Shown: in pieces, positions 1 through 7,113 of the stretch
Layout of the letters: each line of letters begins with the position of its first letter
Numbering within the stretch: the stretch's first letter is position 1
Origin: Alkalimonas sp.
Lineage (GTDB): Bacteria; Pseudomonadota; Gammaproteobacteria; Enterobacterales; Alteromonadaceae
DNA: 52,109 nucleotides
Assembly (NCBI RefSeq): GCF_020831925.1
Contig: NZ_JAFIFQ010000027.1
Location: 1 to 52,109 of the forward strand
Reading direction: 5' to 3'
Program-made: the position numbers and the translations under genes
Notes under the pieces: generated by a model
The model's database searches: none
What the model was told of the DNA's origin: nothing
Seen by the model: the letters and a program-made list of their open reading frames with translations, nothing else

Positions 1-51
1 CACCGCCCTTTCACGGCGGTAACAGGGGTTCGAATCCCCTAGGGGACGCCA
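1..51 (+). tRNA. tRNA-Glu (anticodon UUC), 3' part only
   Basis: The window opens inside the anticodon stem. Bases 3-7 (CCGCC) pair with 15-19 (GGCGG) around a 7-base loop with TTC at 10-12. The T arm (AGGGG / TTCGAAT / CCCCT) and the acceptor 3' strand GGGGAC plus G and an encoded CCA ending at 51 follow. The sequence matches the 3' half of the enterobacterial tRNA-Glu gene as I know it. The 5' half lies outside the window. Confidence 0.93.
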
Positions 52-89
52 CTTCGCTCTACGAATCATCTTATGTTAATTTCTGTGTT

Positions 90-176
90 GTCTATCGCCG
101 TGAGGCGGTGTCAGGACACCGCGCAAAGCCATCTGGCACGGCGGTAACAGGGGTTCGAATCCCCTAGGGGACGCCA
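90..176 (+). pseudogene. Degenerate tRNA-Glu-like sequence, copy 1
   Basis: From GTC at 90 the sequence still follows tRNA-Glu in patches (CGT, GAGGC, AGGACACCGC, then CACGGCGGTAAC to CCA). The 5' acceptor strand GTCCCC is lost (GTCTAT), the D arm is altered, and the anticodon loop is replaced by about 17 bases containing a small GCC-ATCT-GGC hairpin. The T arm and 3' acceptor strand are perfect. It cannot form a normal acceptor stem by itself, so it is not a working tRNA. A perfect dyad GCGGTGTC-AG-GACACCGC lies in its middle. Confidence 0.65.
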
Positions 177-214
177 CTTCGCTCTACGAATCATCTTATG
201 TTAATTTCTGTGTT

Positions 215-300
215 GTCTATCGCCGTGAGGCGGTGTCAGGACACCGCGCAAAGCCATCTGGCACGGCGGTAAAGGGGTTCGAATCCCCTAGGGGACGCCA
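215..300 (+). pseudogene. Degenerate tRNA-Glu-like sequence, copy 2
   Basis: Same structure as the copy at 90-176, with a one-base deletion just before the T arm. It is followed by a T-rich stretch (ATTTCCTTTTTT, 300-311) that could help end transcription of the tRNA transcript. Confidence 0.6.
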
Positions 301-312
301 TTTCCTTTTTTA

Positions 313-394
313 ATGTTGAATTATGAATGTTGAATTAAGAGCATTGAGAATTCAACATCCAACATCCAACATCCAACATCCAACATTCAACACT
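313..394. repeat. Inverted repeat plus CAACATC heptanucleotide array
   Basis: ATGTTGAATT occurs at 313-322 and 327-336, and its complement AATTCAACAT at 349-358, so a 10-bp stem with a 12-base loop can form. From 353 the heptamer CAACATC is repeated four times (353, 360, 367, 374), then CAACATT (381) and CAACACT (388). The last units run through the tesA stop codon (387-389). It sits between the convergent tRNA transcript and tesA, so it may act as a two-way transcription stop. It could instead be a plain microsatellite. Confidence 0.8.
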
Positions 395-1004
395 CGCCAT
401 CACAAACCAACTGCGCAAACCAGCTTTTCATCTGTTGCTTAATCAGTGGTTGAGCCTGACGGTTTGGATGGATGCCATCTGGTAGCATCAAGTCTTCGTT
501 CAGGGCAATCTGCTCCATGAAAAATGGCCACAGCGGCAACTGATAACGTTCAGCCAGCGCCGGATAGAGGCTTTCAAACTGACGGGTATAGCGCGGGCCA
601 AGATTGGGGGGGATCCGAATTTGCATCAGCAGCACTTCAGCGCCAGTGGCCTGGCTAAGCTCAATCAATTGCGTTAAATTCTGTTCCAGCTGGGCAACTG
701 CAAAGCCCCGTAAGCCATCATTGCCACCCAATTCAATCAACACATAATGCGGCTGGTGTTGCTCCAGCAAAGCAGGCAAACGGGCCAGGCCTCCGGCTGA
801 GGTTTCACCACTGATGCTGGCATTGATGATCGTAAGCGGTAACTGTTGCGTATCCAACCACTGCTGCGTTAAATACACCCAGCCTTGTTGCTCCTGCATG
901 TTATAGGCCGCACTCAGGCTGTCACCGAGCAGCAACAACCTTTTCGGCTGCGCATAAGTCGTGGTACTGTAAACAACAAACAACAGAATTAAGAATGCAC
1001 GCAT
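387..1004 (-). CDS. tesA: Multifunctional acyl-CoA thioesterase I / lysophospholipase L1
   Basis: A 205-residue periplasmic SGNH hydrolase that releases fatty acids from acyl-CoA and lysophospholipids. Start ATG at 1004 gives a signal peptide of about 18 residues (MRAFLILLFVVYSTTTYA). SGNH blocks are complete: GDSLSA with Ser29, GETSAGG, GGNDGLRG, and DGIHPN with the catalytic Asp/His near the C-terminus. Length and sequence track E. coli TesA throughout. The gene is divergent from ybbA, as in E. coli, and its start codon shares bases with the ybbA start (CATG at 1002-1005), so its promoter must lie inside ybbA. A longer in-frame start exists upstream but would bury the signal peptide. Confidence 0.95.
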   Translation of the reverse strand: MRAFLILLFVVYSTTTYAQPKRLLLLGDSLSAAYNMQEQQGWVYLTQQWLDTQQLPLTIINASISGETSAGGLARLPALLEQHQPHYVLIELGGNDGLRGFAVAQLEQNLTQLIELSQATGAEVLLMQIRIPPNLGPRYTRQFESLYPALAERYQLPLWPFFMEQIALNEDLMLPDGIHPNRQAQPLIKQQMKSWFAQLVCDGEC

Positions 1005-1722
1005 GACGTTATCACCTGATATAGATATAAAAGCGACCCGTTTAACCAAACGGGTAAAACTAACGGAAGGATCACTGACTATCCTGAATGATTTGCATTT
1101 GACAATCAAGCGTGGTGAGTCGGTTGCTATTGTTGGTGCGTCCGGTTCTGGCAAGTCCACTTTATTGGGAATTCTGGCCGGTCTGGACACAGCCAGTGAA
1201 GGCGAAGTCTTTCTGGCAGGCCAACCTTTGCATCAGCTGGATGAGGATGCCAGAGCTGGTCTCAGAGCCAGTCATGTCGGTTTCGTTTTCCAGTCTTTTT
1301 TGTTGCTACCGGGGTTAACCGCACTGGAAAATATCACTTTGCCAGCCGAGCTGGCAGGGATCCGTAACGCCAAAGATCGCGGTTTAGAGCTCTTGGCTCA
1401 GGTGGGGCTTTCCGAGCGCCGTGATTTTTATCCGACCCAATTATCTGGGGGTGAGCAGCAGCGGGTTGCTATTGCCCGGGCTTTTATTACTCAGCCCAAA
1501 ATTCTGTTTGCTGACGAGCCCTCTGCTAACCTGGATGAAAAAACCGGCTTGTTGGTTGAAGACCTGTTGTTTGATTTGAACCAACAACAAGGCACTACCC
1601 TGGTGTTGGTTACCCATAAAGCTGAGCTGGCAGAGCGCTGTCAACAACAGTACCTGATGCACCATGGTCAGCTGGAGCAGCAACTGCCGTCTGAGCTGCA
1701 GGAGCAGCGCCATGTGGGCTAG
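1003..1722 (+). CDS. ybbA: ABC transporter ATP-binding protein YbbA
   Basis: ATPase subunit of the LolCDE/MacB-like YbbAP system, 239 residues. Walker A GASGSGKST near residue 45, Q-loop in FVFQSF, signature LSGGEQQR, and Walker B ILFADEPSANLD are all intact. The N-terminus aligns with E. coli YbbA from the ATG at 1003, which supports this start although it overlaps the tesA start on the other strand. It overlaps ybbP by 11 bases, so the two are translated together. The exported substrate of YbbAP is not settled in the literature I know; pairing with tesA suggests a lipid or acyl compound (inference). Confidence 0.93.
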   Translation: MTLSPDIDIKATRLTKRVKLTEGSLTILNDLHLTIKRGESVAIVGASGSGKSTLLGILAGLDTASEGEVFLAGQPLHQLDEDARAGLRASHVGFVFQSFLLLPGLTALENITLPAELAGIRNAKDRGLELLAQVGLSERRDFYPTQLSGGEQQRVAIARAFITQPKILFADEPSANLDEKTGLLVEDLLFDLNQQQGTTLVLVTHKAELAERCQQQYLMHHGQLEQQLPSELQEQRHVG

Positions 1723-4192
1723 TATTGCCTGGCGCCTGTTCTGGCGCGAGTTAAAGCGCGGCGAACTCTGGGTGATTGCGTTTGCGCTGTTTTTAGCCGT
1801 GTTTTCTGTGGTGATGCTTACCGGCATTACCGAAAGTGTTCGCTCTGCCTTGTACCAGCGTAGTGCCAGCTTTTTAGCAGCTGATTTGGTTCTGCGATCC
1901 AGCCGGCCTTTTCAGCCAGAGTTGATGGCAACGGCCGATGCGGTTGGCTTGCAACAAGCACAGCAGATGTTGTTCGATTCTATGTTGTTTTCTGACAGTG
2001 AAATGCAGCTGGTTACGGTAAAAGCCGTTTCCAGTGAGTTTCCACTACGCGGTGAGCTGGTGCTGCGACGCAGCCATCAGCCAGGGCAGGGCGAACTGGC
2101 TAGTTTCAGTGCTGGTGAAATCTGGCTGGAGCCGCGTTTGTTAAGCTTGCTGGCGGTAAGTCCTGGTGATCGTCTGGAGCTTGGCATGGCATCGCTGCAA
2201 GTTGCCGGTGTGATTGAAGCCGAGCCAGATGCGCCGCTCAATGTATTTGGTGGTAATCCACGGGTGCTGATGCATCTGGACGATGTGGCCGCTACTGAAG
2301 TGGTTCAGCCGGGCAGTCGAATTGGTTATCGCTATTTGTTTGCAGGCAGTACGCCACAGCTGGCTGAGTTGCGTCAGCAACTTGATCCTCAGTTGTCTGT
2401 GCATGAGCAATGGCAAGAGTTGGATCCGGAAACGGCCATTGGTGCAGCCATACAGCGAGCCGAGAGCTTCCTGCTGCTGGCTGGCTTGCTTGGAATTGTG
2501 CTGGCTGCCAGCGCCTCGGCGGTAGCGGCTAATCGTTACCGTCAGCGCCATGCAGAGGCTGTGGCTGTGATTAAAGCGCTGGGGGCGACCACCACCACAG
2601 CCCGAAAGATTTATTGCAGCCATCTGCTGTTGGTGAGTGTATTTAGTTCTGTGCTGGCAATTATAGCCGGCATTGTGCTGGTGGTTTTTATTCAGCAAGG
2701 CATTCAGTTGTGGATGGACGATTACCAACCGGCGTTTAGCAGTCGGCCGCTGTGGATGGGATTGTTAACTGCCGCGATTTGTGCCGGCCTGTTTGCAGCA
2801 CGACCAGTGTGGCAGTTGGCAGCGGTGCCAGCGATAGCGGTACTCCGGCAATTGCCAGCCTGGCGTTTTGATGTCTGGCATCTTGCAACAGGGGCGCTGG
2901 CTGTCTGGTTACTAATGTGGTTGTTTAGCAAAGAGTTTATGCTCAGTCTTATTCTGTTTGCTGCCTGCGTTACCTTTGCGTTGGTATTGATGGGGTTGGC
3001 GGCTTTACTGGTGAAAGTGGCCAAACCAATGGCCGCAGGTCAAAGCTCGGCACTGAAGCTGGCGCTGGCCAATTTGCGTCGACGTTTGTGGCAAAACAGC
3101 TTTCAGTTGTTGACCTTTAGCATGGCATTGTTTTTAACCTTGTTGTTGTATTTTTTGCGGGTAGAGCTACTGGACCAGTGGCAAGCACAAATTCCGGCCG
3201 GGGCACCCAATCAGTTTTTGGTAAATATCTCAGCGGCTGAGCGGCCAGGTATTGAAGCCTTTGCAGCTCAGCATCAGCTGGAGCTGGATACTTTCTACCC
3301 GATAGTGCGGGGACGTTTGACCGCGACCAATGAGCAGCAACTGCGCCAGCGTGCTTCCAAGGAAGAAGATACCGAGCGGGTTGGTGTTGGCCGTGAGCTA
3401 AACCTGACCTGGACCAGCGAATTACCTGCAAATAACAGTGTGCTGCATGGTCGTTGGTTTAGCGAGCAAACTCTGGGTGAGGTTTCGGTAGAGTCGGAAT
3501 TGGCAGAACGGCTGGGTATTTTGCTGGGTGATCAGCTGGAGTTTTCCATCGGTGGTCGAACGGTTTCTGCCACCGTCAGCAGCATTCGCTTAGTTGATTG
3601 GAATACCTTGCAACCTAATTTCTACATGATTTTAAGTGCGGATTTACTGGCCGATTTCCCGGCTAGTTACCTCAGTGCTTTTTATCTGGATGCGGAGCGG
3701 GCGCAAGTACTAAACCAGCTCAATCGTGAATTCCCAACTGTGATCGTGCTCAATGTTGATGCCATTATCCAGCAGGTACAGGATATTATTGCTCAGGTGA
3801 CTGTGGCTCTTAGCAGCATTTTGCTGCTGGTGTTTGCAGCCGCTGTGCTGGTGTTGGTGGCCCAGGTGCAGGCTACTATGGAGCAACGAGAGCAGGAACT
3901 GGCTATCTTACGCACTTTGGGGGCTCGCTACGCCTTCTTACGCAATGCCATGCTGTTGGAGTTCGCTGCGCTCGGAGCGCTGGCCGGTATCCTTGCTACC
4001 GTACTGGCGGAGGCTGTGCTTGGCGTATTGCAGTTCCGCTTGTTTGAGCTGCCATTTCAGTTGCACTGGAATCTGTGGTGGATTGGCCCGGGTTTTGGTG
4101 TGGTGGTGGTTACTTTGCTTGGTTGGTGGCAACTGCGGCAATTGCTGGCCATTCAAAGTTCGGTGTTAATGCGCAGGGCCATTTATTCGTAA
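1712..4192 (+). CDS. ybbP: YbbP, large FtsX-type ABC transporter permease
   Basis: Permease partner of YbbA, 826 residues. The chosen ATG at 1712 (MWASIAWRLFWREL) follows AGGAG at 1700-1704 and gives the usual N-terminal helix; a longer reading to 1664 lacks support. Two FtsX/MacB-type membrane blocks are visible: an N-terminal helix near residue 20-40, a cluster around 250-450 and a C-terminal cluster around 690-820, separated by soluble periplasmic domains. The second FtsX block has the typical REQELAILRTLGA motif. It ends just before the hairpin at 4213-4232. Confidence 0.93.
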   Translation: MWASIAWRLFWRELKRGELWVIAFALFLAVFSVVMLTGITESVRSALYQRSASFLAADLVLRSSRPFQPELMATADAVGLQQAQQMLFDSMLFSDSEMQLVTVKAVSSEFPLRGELVLRRSHQPGQGELASFSAGEIWLEPRLLSLLAVSPGDRLELGMASLQVAGVIEAEPDAPLNVFGGNPRVLMHLDDVAATEVVQPGSRIGYRYLFAGSTPQLAELRQQLDPQLSVHEQWQELDPETAIGAAIQRAESFLLLAGLLGIVLAASASAVAANRYRQRHAEAVAVIKALGATTTTARKIYCSHLLLVSVFSSVLAIIAGIVLVVFIQQGIQLWMDDYQPAFSSRPLWMGLLTAAICAGLFAARPVWQLAAVPAIAVLRQLPAWRFDVWHLATGALAVWLLMWLFSKEFMLSLILFAACVTFALVLMGLAALLVKVAKPMAAGQSSALKLALANLRRRLWQNSFQLLTFSMALFLTLLLYFLRVELLDQWQAQIPAGAPNQFLVNISAAERPGIEAFAAQHQLELDTFYPIVRGRLTATNEQQLRQRASKEEDTERVGVGRELNLTWTSELPANNSVLHGRWFSEQTLGEVSVESELAERLGILLGDQLEFSIGGRTVSATVSSIRLVDWNTLQPNFYMILSADLLADFPASYLSAFYLDAERAQVLNQLNREFPTVIVLNVDAIIQQVQDIIAQVTVALSSILLLVFAAAVLVLVAQVQATMEQREQELAILRTLGARYAFLRNAMLLEFAALGALAGILATVLAEAVLGVLQFRLFELPFQLHWNLWWIGPGFGVVVVTLLGWWQLRQLLAIQSSVLMRRAIYS

Positions 4193-4212
4193 AGCGGTTT
4201 ATTGGCAAGCAA

Positions 4213-4232
4213 AGGGCGCAGCAATGCGCCCT
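4213..4232. terminator. Hairpin between convergent ybbP and yfcH
   Basis: AGGGCGCA (4213-4220), loop GCAA, TGCGCCCT (4225-4232): a perfect 8-bp GC-rich stem with a GNRA loop, lying 21 bases after the ybbP stop and touching the yfcH stop. There is no long T run on either side, so it may be a weak two-way terminator or an mRNA-end stabiliser. Confidence 0.6.
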
Positions 4233-4233
4233 A

Positions 4234-5127
4234 TTAAAGGTTCAGTTGTTGCAAGGCCTCGCGTAAATCCGGGTAGCTAAATTGAAAGCCAGCATCCAGT
4301 AACTTTTTCGGGTAGACATTTTGGCCGAACAGCAATAGGTCGCCCATTTCACCGAACAATAGGCGCACCATAAAAGCTGGCATCGGGAGCAAAGCAGGGC
4401 GCTTCAAACGCTTGGCCAGCAATTCGGTAAAGCGGGCATTAGGCACAGCTTTCGGCGCGGTCGCATTGATAGGGCCTGCTAGTTCGCTGTGGCACAATAA
4501 GAAATCGAGCAAGGCGACCATGTCGTCTACATGGATCCAGGACATGTACTGAGTACCATCGCCAATTTTTCCTCCCAGTCCTAAACGGAAGGGCGGTAGC
4601 ATTTTCTTTAAAGCGCCGCCGTTTTCTGCCAGCACGATACCTGTGCGAACCAGGCAAACGCGGGTGCTTTCGCTGGCTGCGCGCTGGGCAAGATTCTCCC
4701 AGCGAGCACAAATATCGTGGCTGAACTCTGGATAAAAGTCCTGATGACTTTCATCAATGCAGTGTTGATCCTGACGCCCATAAAAGCCGATGGCAGAGCC
4801 GCTGATAAAGACTGAAGGTGGCTTTTGCGCTTGTTGGATCAGAGTGCTTAACTGTTCGGTCAGATCCCAGCGACTGTGACAAATACGATGCTTTTGTGCT
4901 TTGCTCCAGCGCTTATCGGCAATAGGTTCACCAGCCAGGTTGATCACCGCATCAAAGCGACTTATATCAACACCATCCAGCTGTTCGCAACAGGCCACAT
5001 CATGACCAAACAATGCTTTTACTTTCGCTGCCGAGCGACTCAGAACCATGATCTCATGGTCAGGTAACCAGCGCTTAATCGCCGCCTGACCAATCAAACC
5101 GGTGCCGCCGGTGATAAACAGCTTCAT
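4234..5127 (-). CDS. yfcH: TIGR01777 family epimerase YfcH
   Basis: Extended short-chain dehydrogenase/epimerase of unknown substrate, 297 residues, the same length as E. coli YfcH. The NAD(P)-binding motif TGGTGLIG is at residues 6-13, and the C-terminal DUF1731 region is present (LLFGEMGDLLLFGQNVYPKKL). The start at 5127 follows AAGGG with a 7-base spacer; six extra codons upstream are possible but not needed. It lies next to folX on the same strand, as in E. coli, with a 58-base gap. Confidence 0.93.
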   Translation of the reverse strand: MKLFITGGTGLIGQAAIKRWLPDHEIMVLSRSAAKVKALFGHDVACCEQLDGVDISRFDAVINLAGEPIADKRWSKAQKHRICHSRWDLTEQLSTLIQQAQKPPSVFISGSAIGFYGRQDQHCIDESHQDFYPEFSHDICARWENLAQRAASESTRVCLVRTGIVLAENGGALKKMLPPFRLGLGGKIGDGTQYMSWIHVDDMVALLDFLLCHSELAGPINATAPKAVPNARFTELLAKRLKRPALLPMPAFMVRLLFGEMGDLLLFGQNVYPKKLLDAGFQFSYPDLREALQQLNL

Positions 5128-5185
5128 GGTGATGCCCTTTGTCAAAAAAAGTTAAACCATCCTGATTGCATCCAGTATAGCTGCA

Positions 5186-5554
5186 TTAACGCGCTTTGCT
5201 GACAGAGAGTGTCAGAGAGACCGAATCCGCAAAACGCAAGGCATGCGGTTTATCGATTTCCACTTCGGCATACAGCACTGAGCTGTGCTCTGCGACAATG
5301 GCAAGCACATCCGCGGTTAGTTTTTCCAGCAATGAAAAGCGATTTTCTTCAACAAACTGAATAATGCGTTTGGTGATGGTGCGATAATTGAGCGCTTTAC
5401 TCATATCATCGCTATCGGCAGCAGCATCAGCCAGGTATTGAATTTTGGCATTAATTACGACATCCTGTTTGTTGTTGATTTCGTCCTCGTTGATGCCAAT
5501 GAAGGTACGTAGCCGCAGATTTTTGATGCGAATAATCGCCGGGTTTAATTCCAT
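5186..5554 (-). CDS. folX: Dihydroneopterin triphosphate 2'-epimerase
   Basis: A 122-residue tunnelling-fold pterin enzyme that converts dihydroneopterin triphosphate to the monapterin form. It matches E. coli FolX in [31 protein letters not shown] and [19 protein letters not shown]. The chosen ATG at 5554 follows GAGGA and gives the family's normal length; the 22 additional upstream codons look non-coding. It is divergent from tqsA with a 74-base gap. Confidence 0.95.
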   Translation of the reverse strand: MELNPAIIRIKNLRLRTFIGINEDEINNKQDVVINAKIQYLADAAADSDDMSKALNYRTITKRIIQFVEENRFSLLEKLTADVLAIVAEHSSVLYAEVEIDKPHALRFADSVSLTLSVSKAR

Positions 5555-5628
5555 AATTCGTTGTTCCTCGGTATTTTTATTCGATACGTTTATTAAGCCT
5601 TTCCCGATCAAAGAATGCAAGGACCTTT

Positions 5629-6693
5629 ATGACAACGGTGACTGACTCAAACGCGACCCGTATTTTGGTGGCCTGCGCGGCCCTGGTGATTATCCTCGCA
5701 GGTATCAAAGCTGCTGCCACCATCGTCGTACCCTTCCTTCTGGCACTATTTATTGCCATCATTTGCAGTCCTCTGATCCAACTGCTGCATCGTTGGCACG
5801 TGCCCAAGCTGGCAGCCATTGGTCTGGTTATCCTGCTGATAGTCGTGCTGGGCACCTTTTTTGCGACCATTGTCGGTCAGTCCTTGACTGATTTGACCCG
5901 CAATATGCCTGAATACCAAGGGCGAATTAATTTGGTGGTGTTGCAGCTGCTGAATTGGTTGGCCGAGTACCATCTGGTGCTTGAACCAAGGCAACTGCTC
6001 AGTCAGATTAACCCGGGCTCCGCCATGACACTTGCCACCAACCTGCTGGCTGGGCTTGGCACTATGCTCACCAACACATTCCTGATTTTGTTGATTGTGG
6101 TTTTTATGTTGCTGGAGGCTCACAGTATTCCTGCCAAAATTAAGTTAGGTATGAAGACTCCGGAAAAGAAGTTGCAGCAGGTACAGCAGTTTCTTGAGTC
6201 GGTGAATCGCTACATTGCCATTAAAACCATGATGAGTGCCTTGACTGGCTTGGTGGTGGGGCTGATGCTTTGGTTGCTCGGCGTCAGTTATCCTTTACTG
6301 TGGGGGATGCTGGCATTTTTACTGAATTATATCCCGAATATTGGCTCCATCATCGCGGCGGTTCCGGCTGTGCTGGTCGCACTGGTTGATGGTGGTTTGA
6401 GCCTGGCTCTGGGGACCACCCTGGTGTTTATCGCCGTCAACCTTCTGATTGGTAATGTGCTGGAACCGCGACTTATGGGGCGGGGGCTGGGCCTTTCTAC
6501 CCTGGTGGTGTTTTTATCGCTGATTTTTTGGGGTTGGATGCTCGGTACCGTTGGGATGTTGCTTAGTATCCCGTTGACCATGATTGTTAAAATTGGGCTG
6601 GAGAATAGCCCCAATGGTCGTTGGATAGCCGTCCTTTTGGATTCGGAAGAGCAAACTCAGTTGCGGGATGATTTGGATGAGCCGTTAGCTTAG
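5629..6693 (+). CDS. tqsA: AI-2E family transporter TqsA
   Basis: Inner-membrane protein of 354 residues with about eight hydrophobic segments. E. coli TqsA (YdgG) is reported to control export of autoinducer-2. Motifs shared with TqsA include NYIPNIGS, NVLEPRLMGRGLGLSTLVVFLSL and GMLLSIPLTMIVKIGLE. AAGGA precedes the ATG by 5 bases. The stop TAG overlaps the stop of the convergent gene at 6690 by 4 bases. Whether AI-2 itself is the substrate here is not shown by sequence. Confidence 0.9.
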   Translation: MTTVTDSNATRILVACAALVIILAGIKAAATIVVPFLLALFIAIICSPLIQLLHRWHVPKLAAIGLVILLIVVLGTFFATIVGQSLTDLTRNMPEYQGRINLVVLQLLNWLAEYHLVLEPRQLLSQINPGSAMTLATNLLAGLGTMLTNTFLILLIVVFMLLEAHSIPAKIKLGMKTPEKKLQQVQQFLESVNRYIAIKTMMSALTGLVVGLMLWLLGVSYPLLWGMLAFLLNYIPNIGSIIAAVPAVLVALVDGGLSLALGTTLVFIAVNLLIGNVLEPRLMGRGLGLSTLVVFLSLIFWGWMLGTVGMLLSIPLTMIVKIGLENSPNGRWIAVLLDSEEQTQLRDDLDEPLA

Positions 6694-7088
6694 CGAGCAG
6701 CCAATGACTCCAGTTGTTCGGTACGCTGCTTAATCAGTTGCAGCTGACAACGTTTGTAGTAAGCTGCTCCCTGTTGCACTTCCGGGAGTTGCAGCTGGTA
6801 CTGCCAACGGCAGTGCTGCTCTTTCAGCTGCTTAAATGTCTCTTGAGCGGCCTTGAAACTGTTGTACGCTGCTGGTCGCCCAGTGCGTTGGCTGTGTTGT
6901 TGCAGCACAAAGGTATGATGTTGTTCCCATTGCGCCAAGGCCCGCCTGGCTTTTACCAGCTCCTGATCGTAACAGCTGAGCTGCTGGTGATAGCGCTGTT
7001 GCTGGCTGCCACTTTCAGGCCAAGGGCAAAGCTCTTCAATAGCAGCTGTATGCAGACTCACTGCAAGCAGGGTAAGGCTGAACATCAT
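6690..7088 (-). CDS. Unknown exported protein, cysteine-containing
   Basis: A 132-residue protein I do not recognise. From ATG at 7088 it has a short hydrophobic N-terminus (MMFSLTLLAVSLHTAAIEE) that looks like a signal peptide. The rest is hydrophilic and predicted helical, rich in Gln, with four cysteines after the signal (CPW, SCYDQE, EHCRW, KRCQLQ) that could form two disulfides in the periplasm. It starts 25 bases after the phoQ stop and is probably the last gene of the PepSY-phoP-phoQ operon. A DUF1090 or LprI-like fold was considered but no diagnostic motif was found. Confidence 0.7.
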   Translation of the reverse strand: MMFSLTLLAVSLHTAAIEELCPWPESGSQQQRYHQQLSCYDQELVKARRALAQWEQHHTFVLQQHSQRTGRPAAYNSFKAAQETFKQLKEQHCRWQYQLQLPEVQQGAAYYKRCQLQLIKQRTEQLESLAAR

Positions 7089-7113
7089 AGGCCGACCTCG
7101 TAGGGTAAGGGGT

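Larger units (their letters stand above)
52..300 (+). repeat. Two tandem ~125-bp repeats, each ending in a tRNA-Glu 3' half
   Basis: Copy 1 is 52-176 (125 bp) and copy 2 is 177-300 (124 bp). They look identical except for one lost C in copy 2 (GGTAACAGGGG becomes GGTAAAGGGG). Each begins CTTCGCTCTACG and ends with about 40 bp identical to the tRNA-Glu 3' half including CCA. The arrangement resembles the repeats behind E. coli tyrT, where each unit also carries a tRNA 3' end (rtT RNA). That analogy is inference. Confidence 0.9.

Noticed and set aside
51-300. tRNA 3'-end repeats as attL/attR of an integrated element
   Set aside because: The repeats are tandem with only ~85 bp of shared sequence between them and no integrase or cargo, so a tandem duplication explains them better.
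353-394. Heptamer array as a CRISPR
   Set aside because: The units abut without spacers and are only 7 bp long, so this is a microsatellite.
1112-1318. Small open frames inside ybbA, ybbP, fadJ, the Bat genes and others
   Set aside because: They lie in other frames of well-supported genes, have no own ribosome-binding site and no recognisable protein features.
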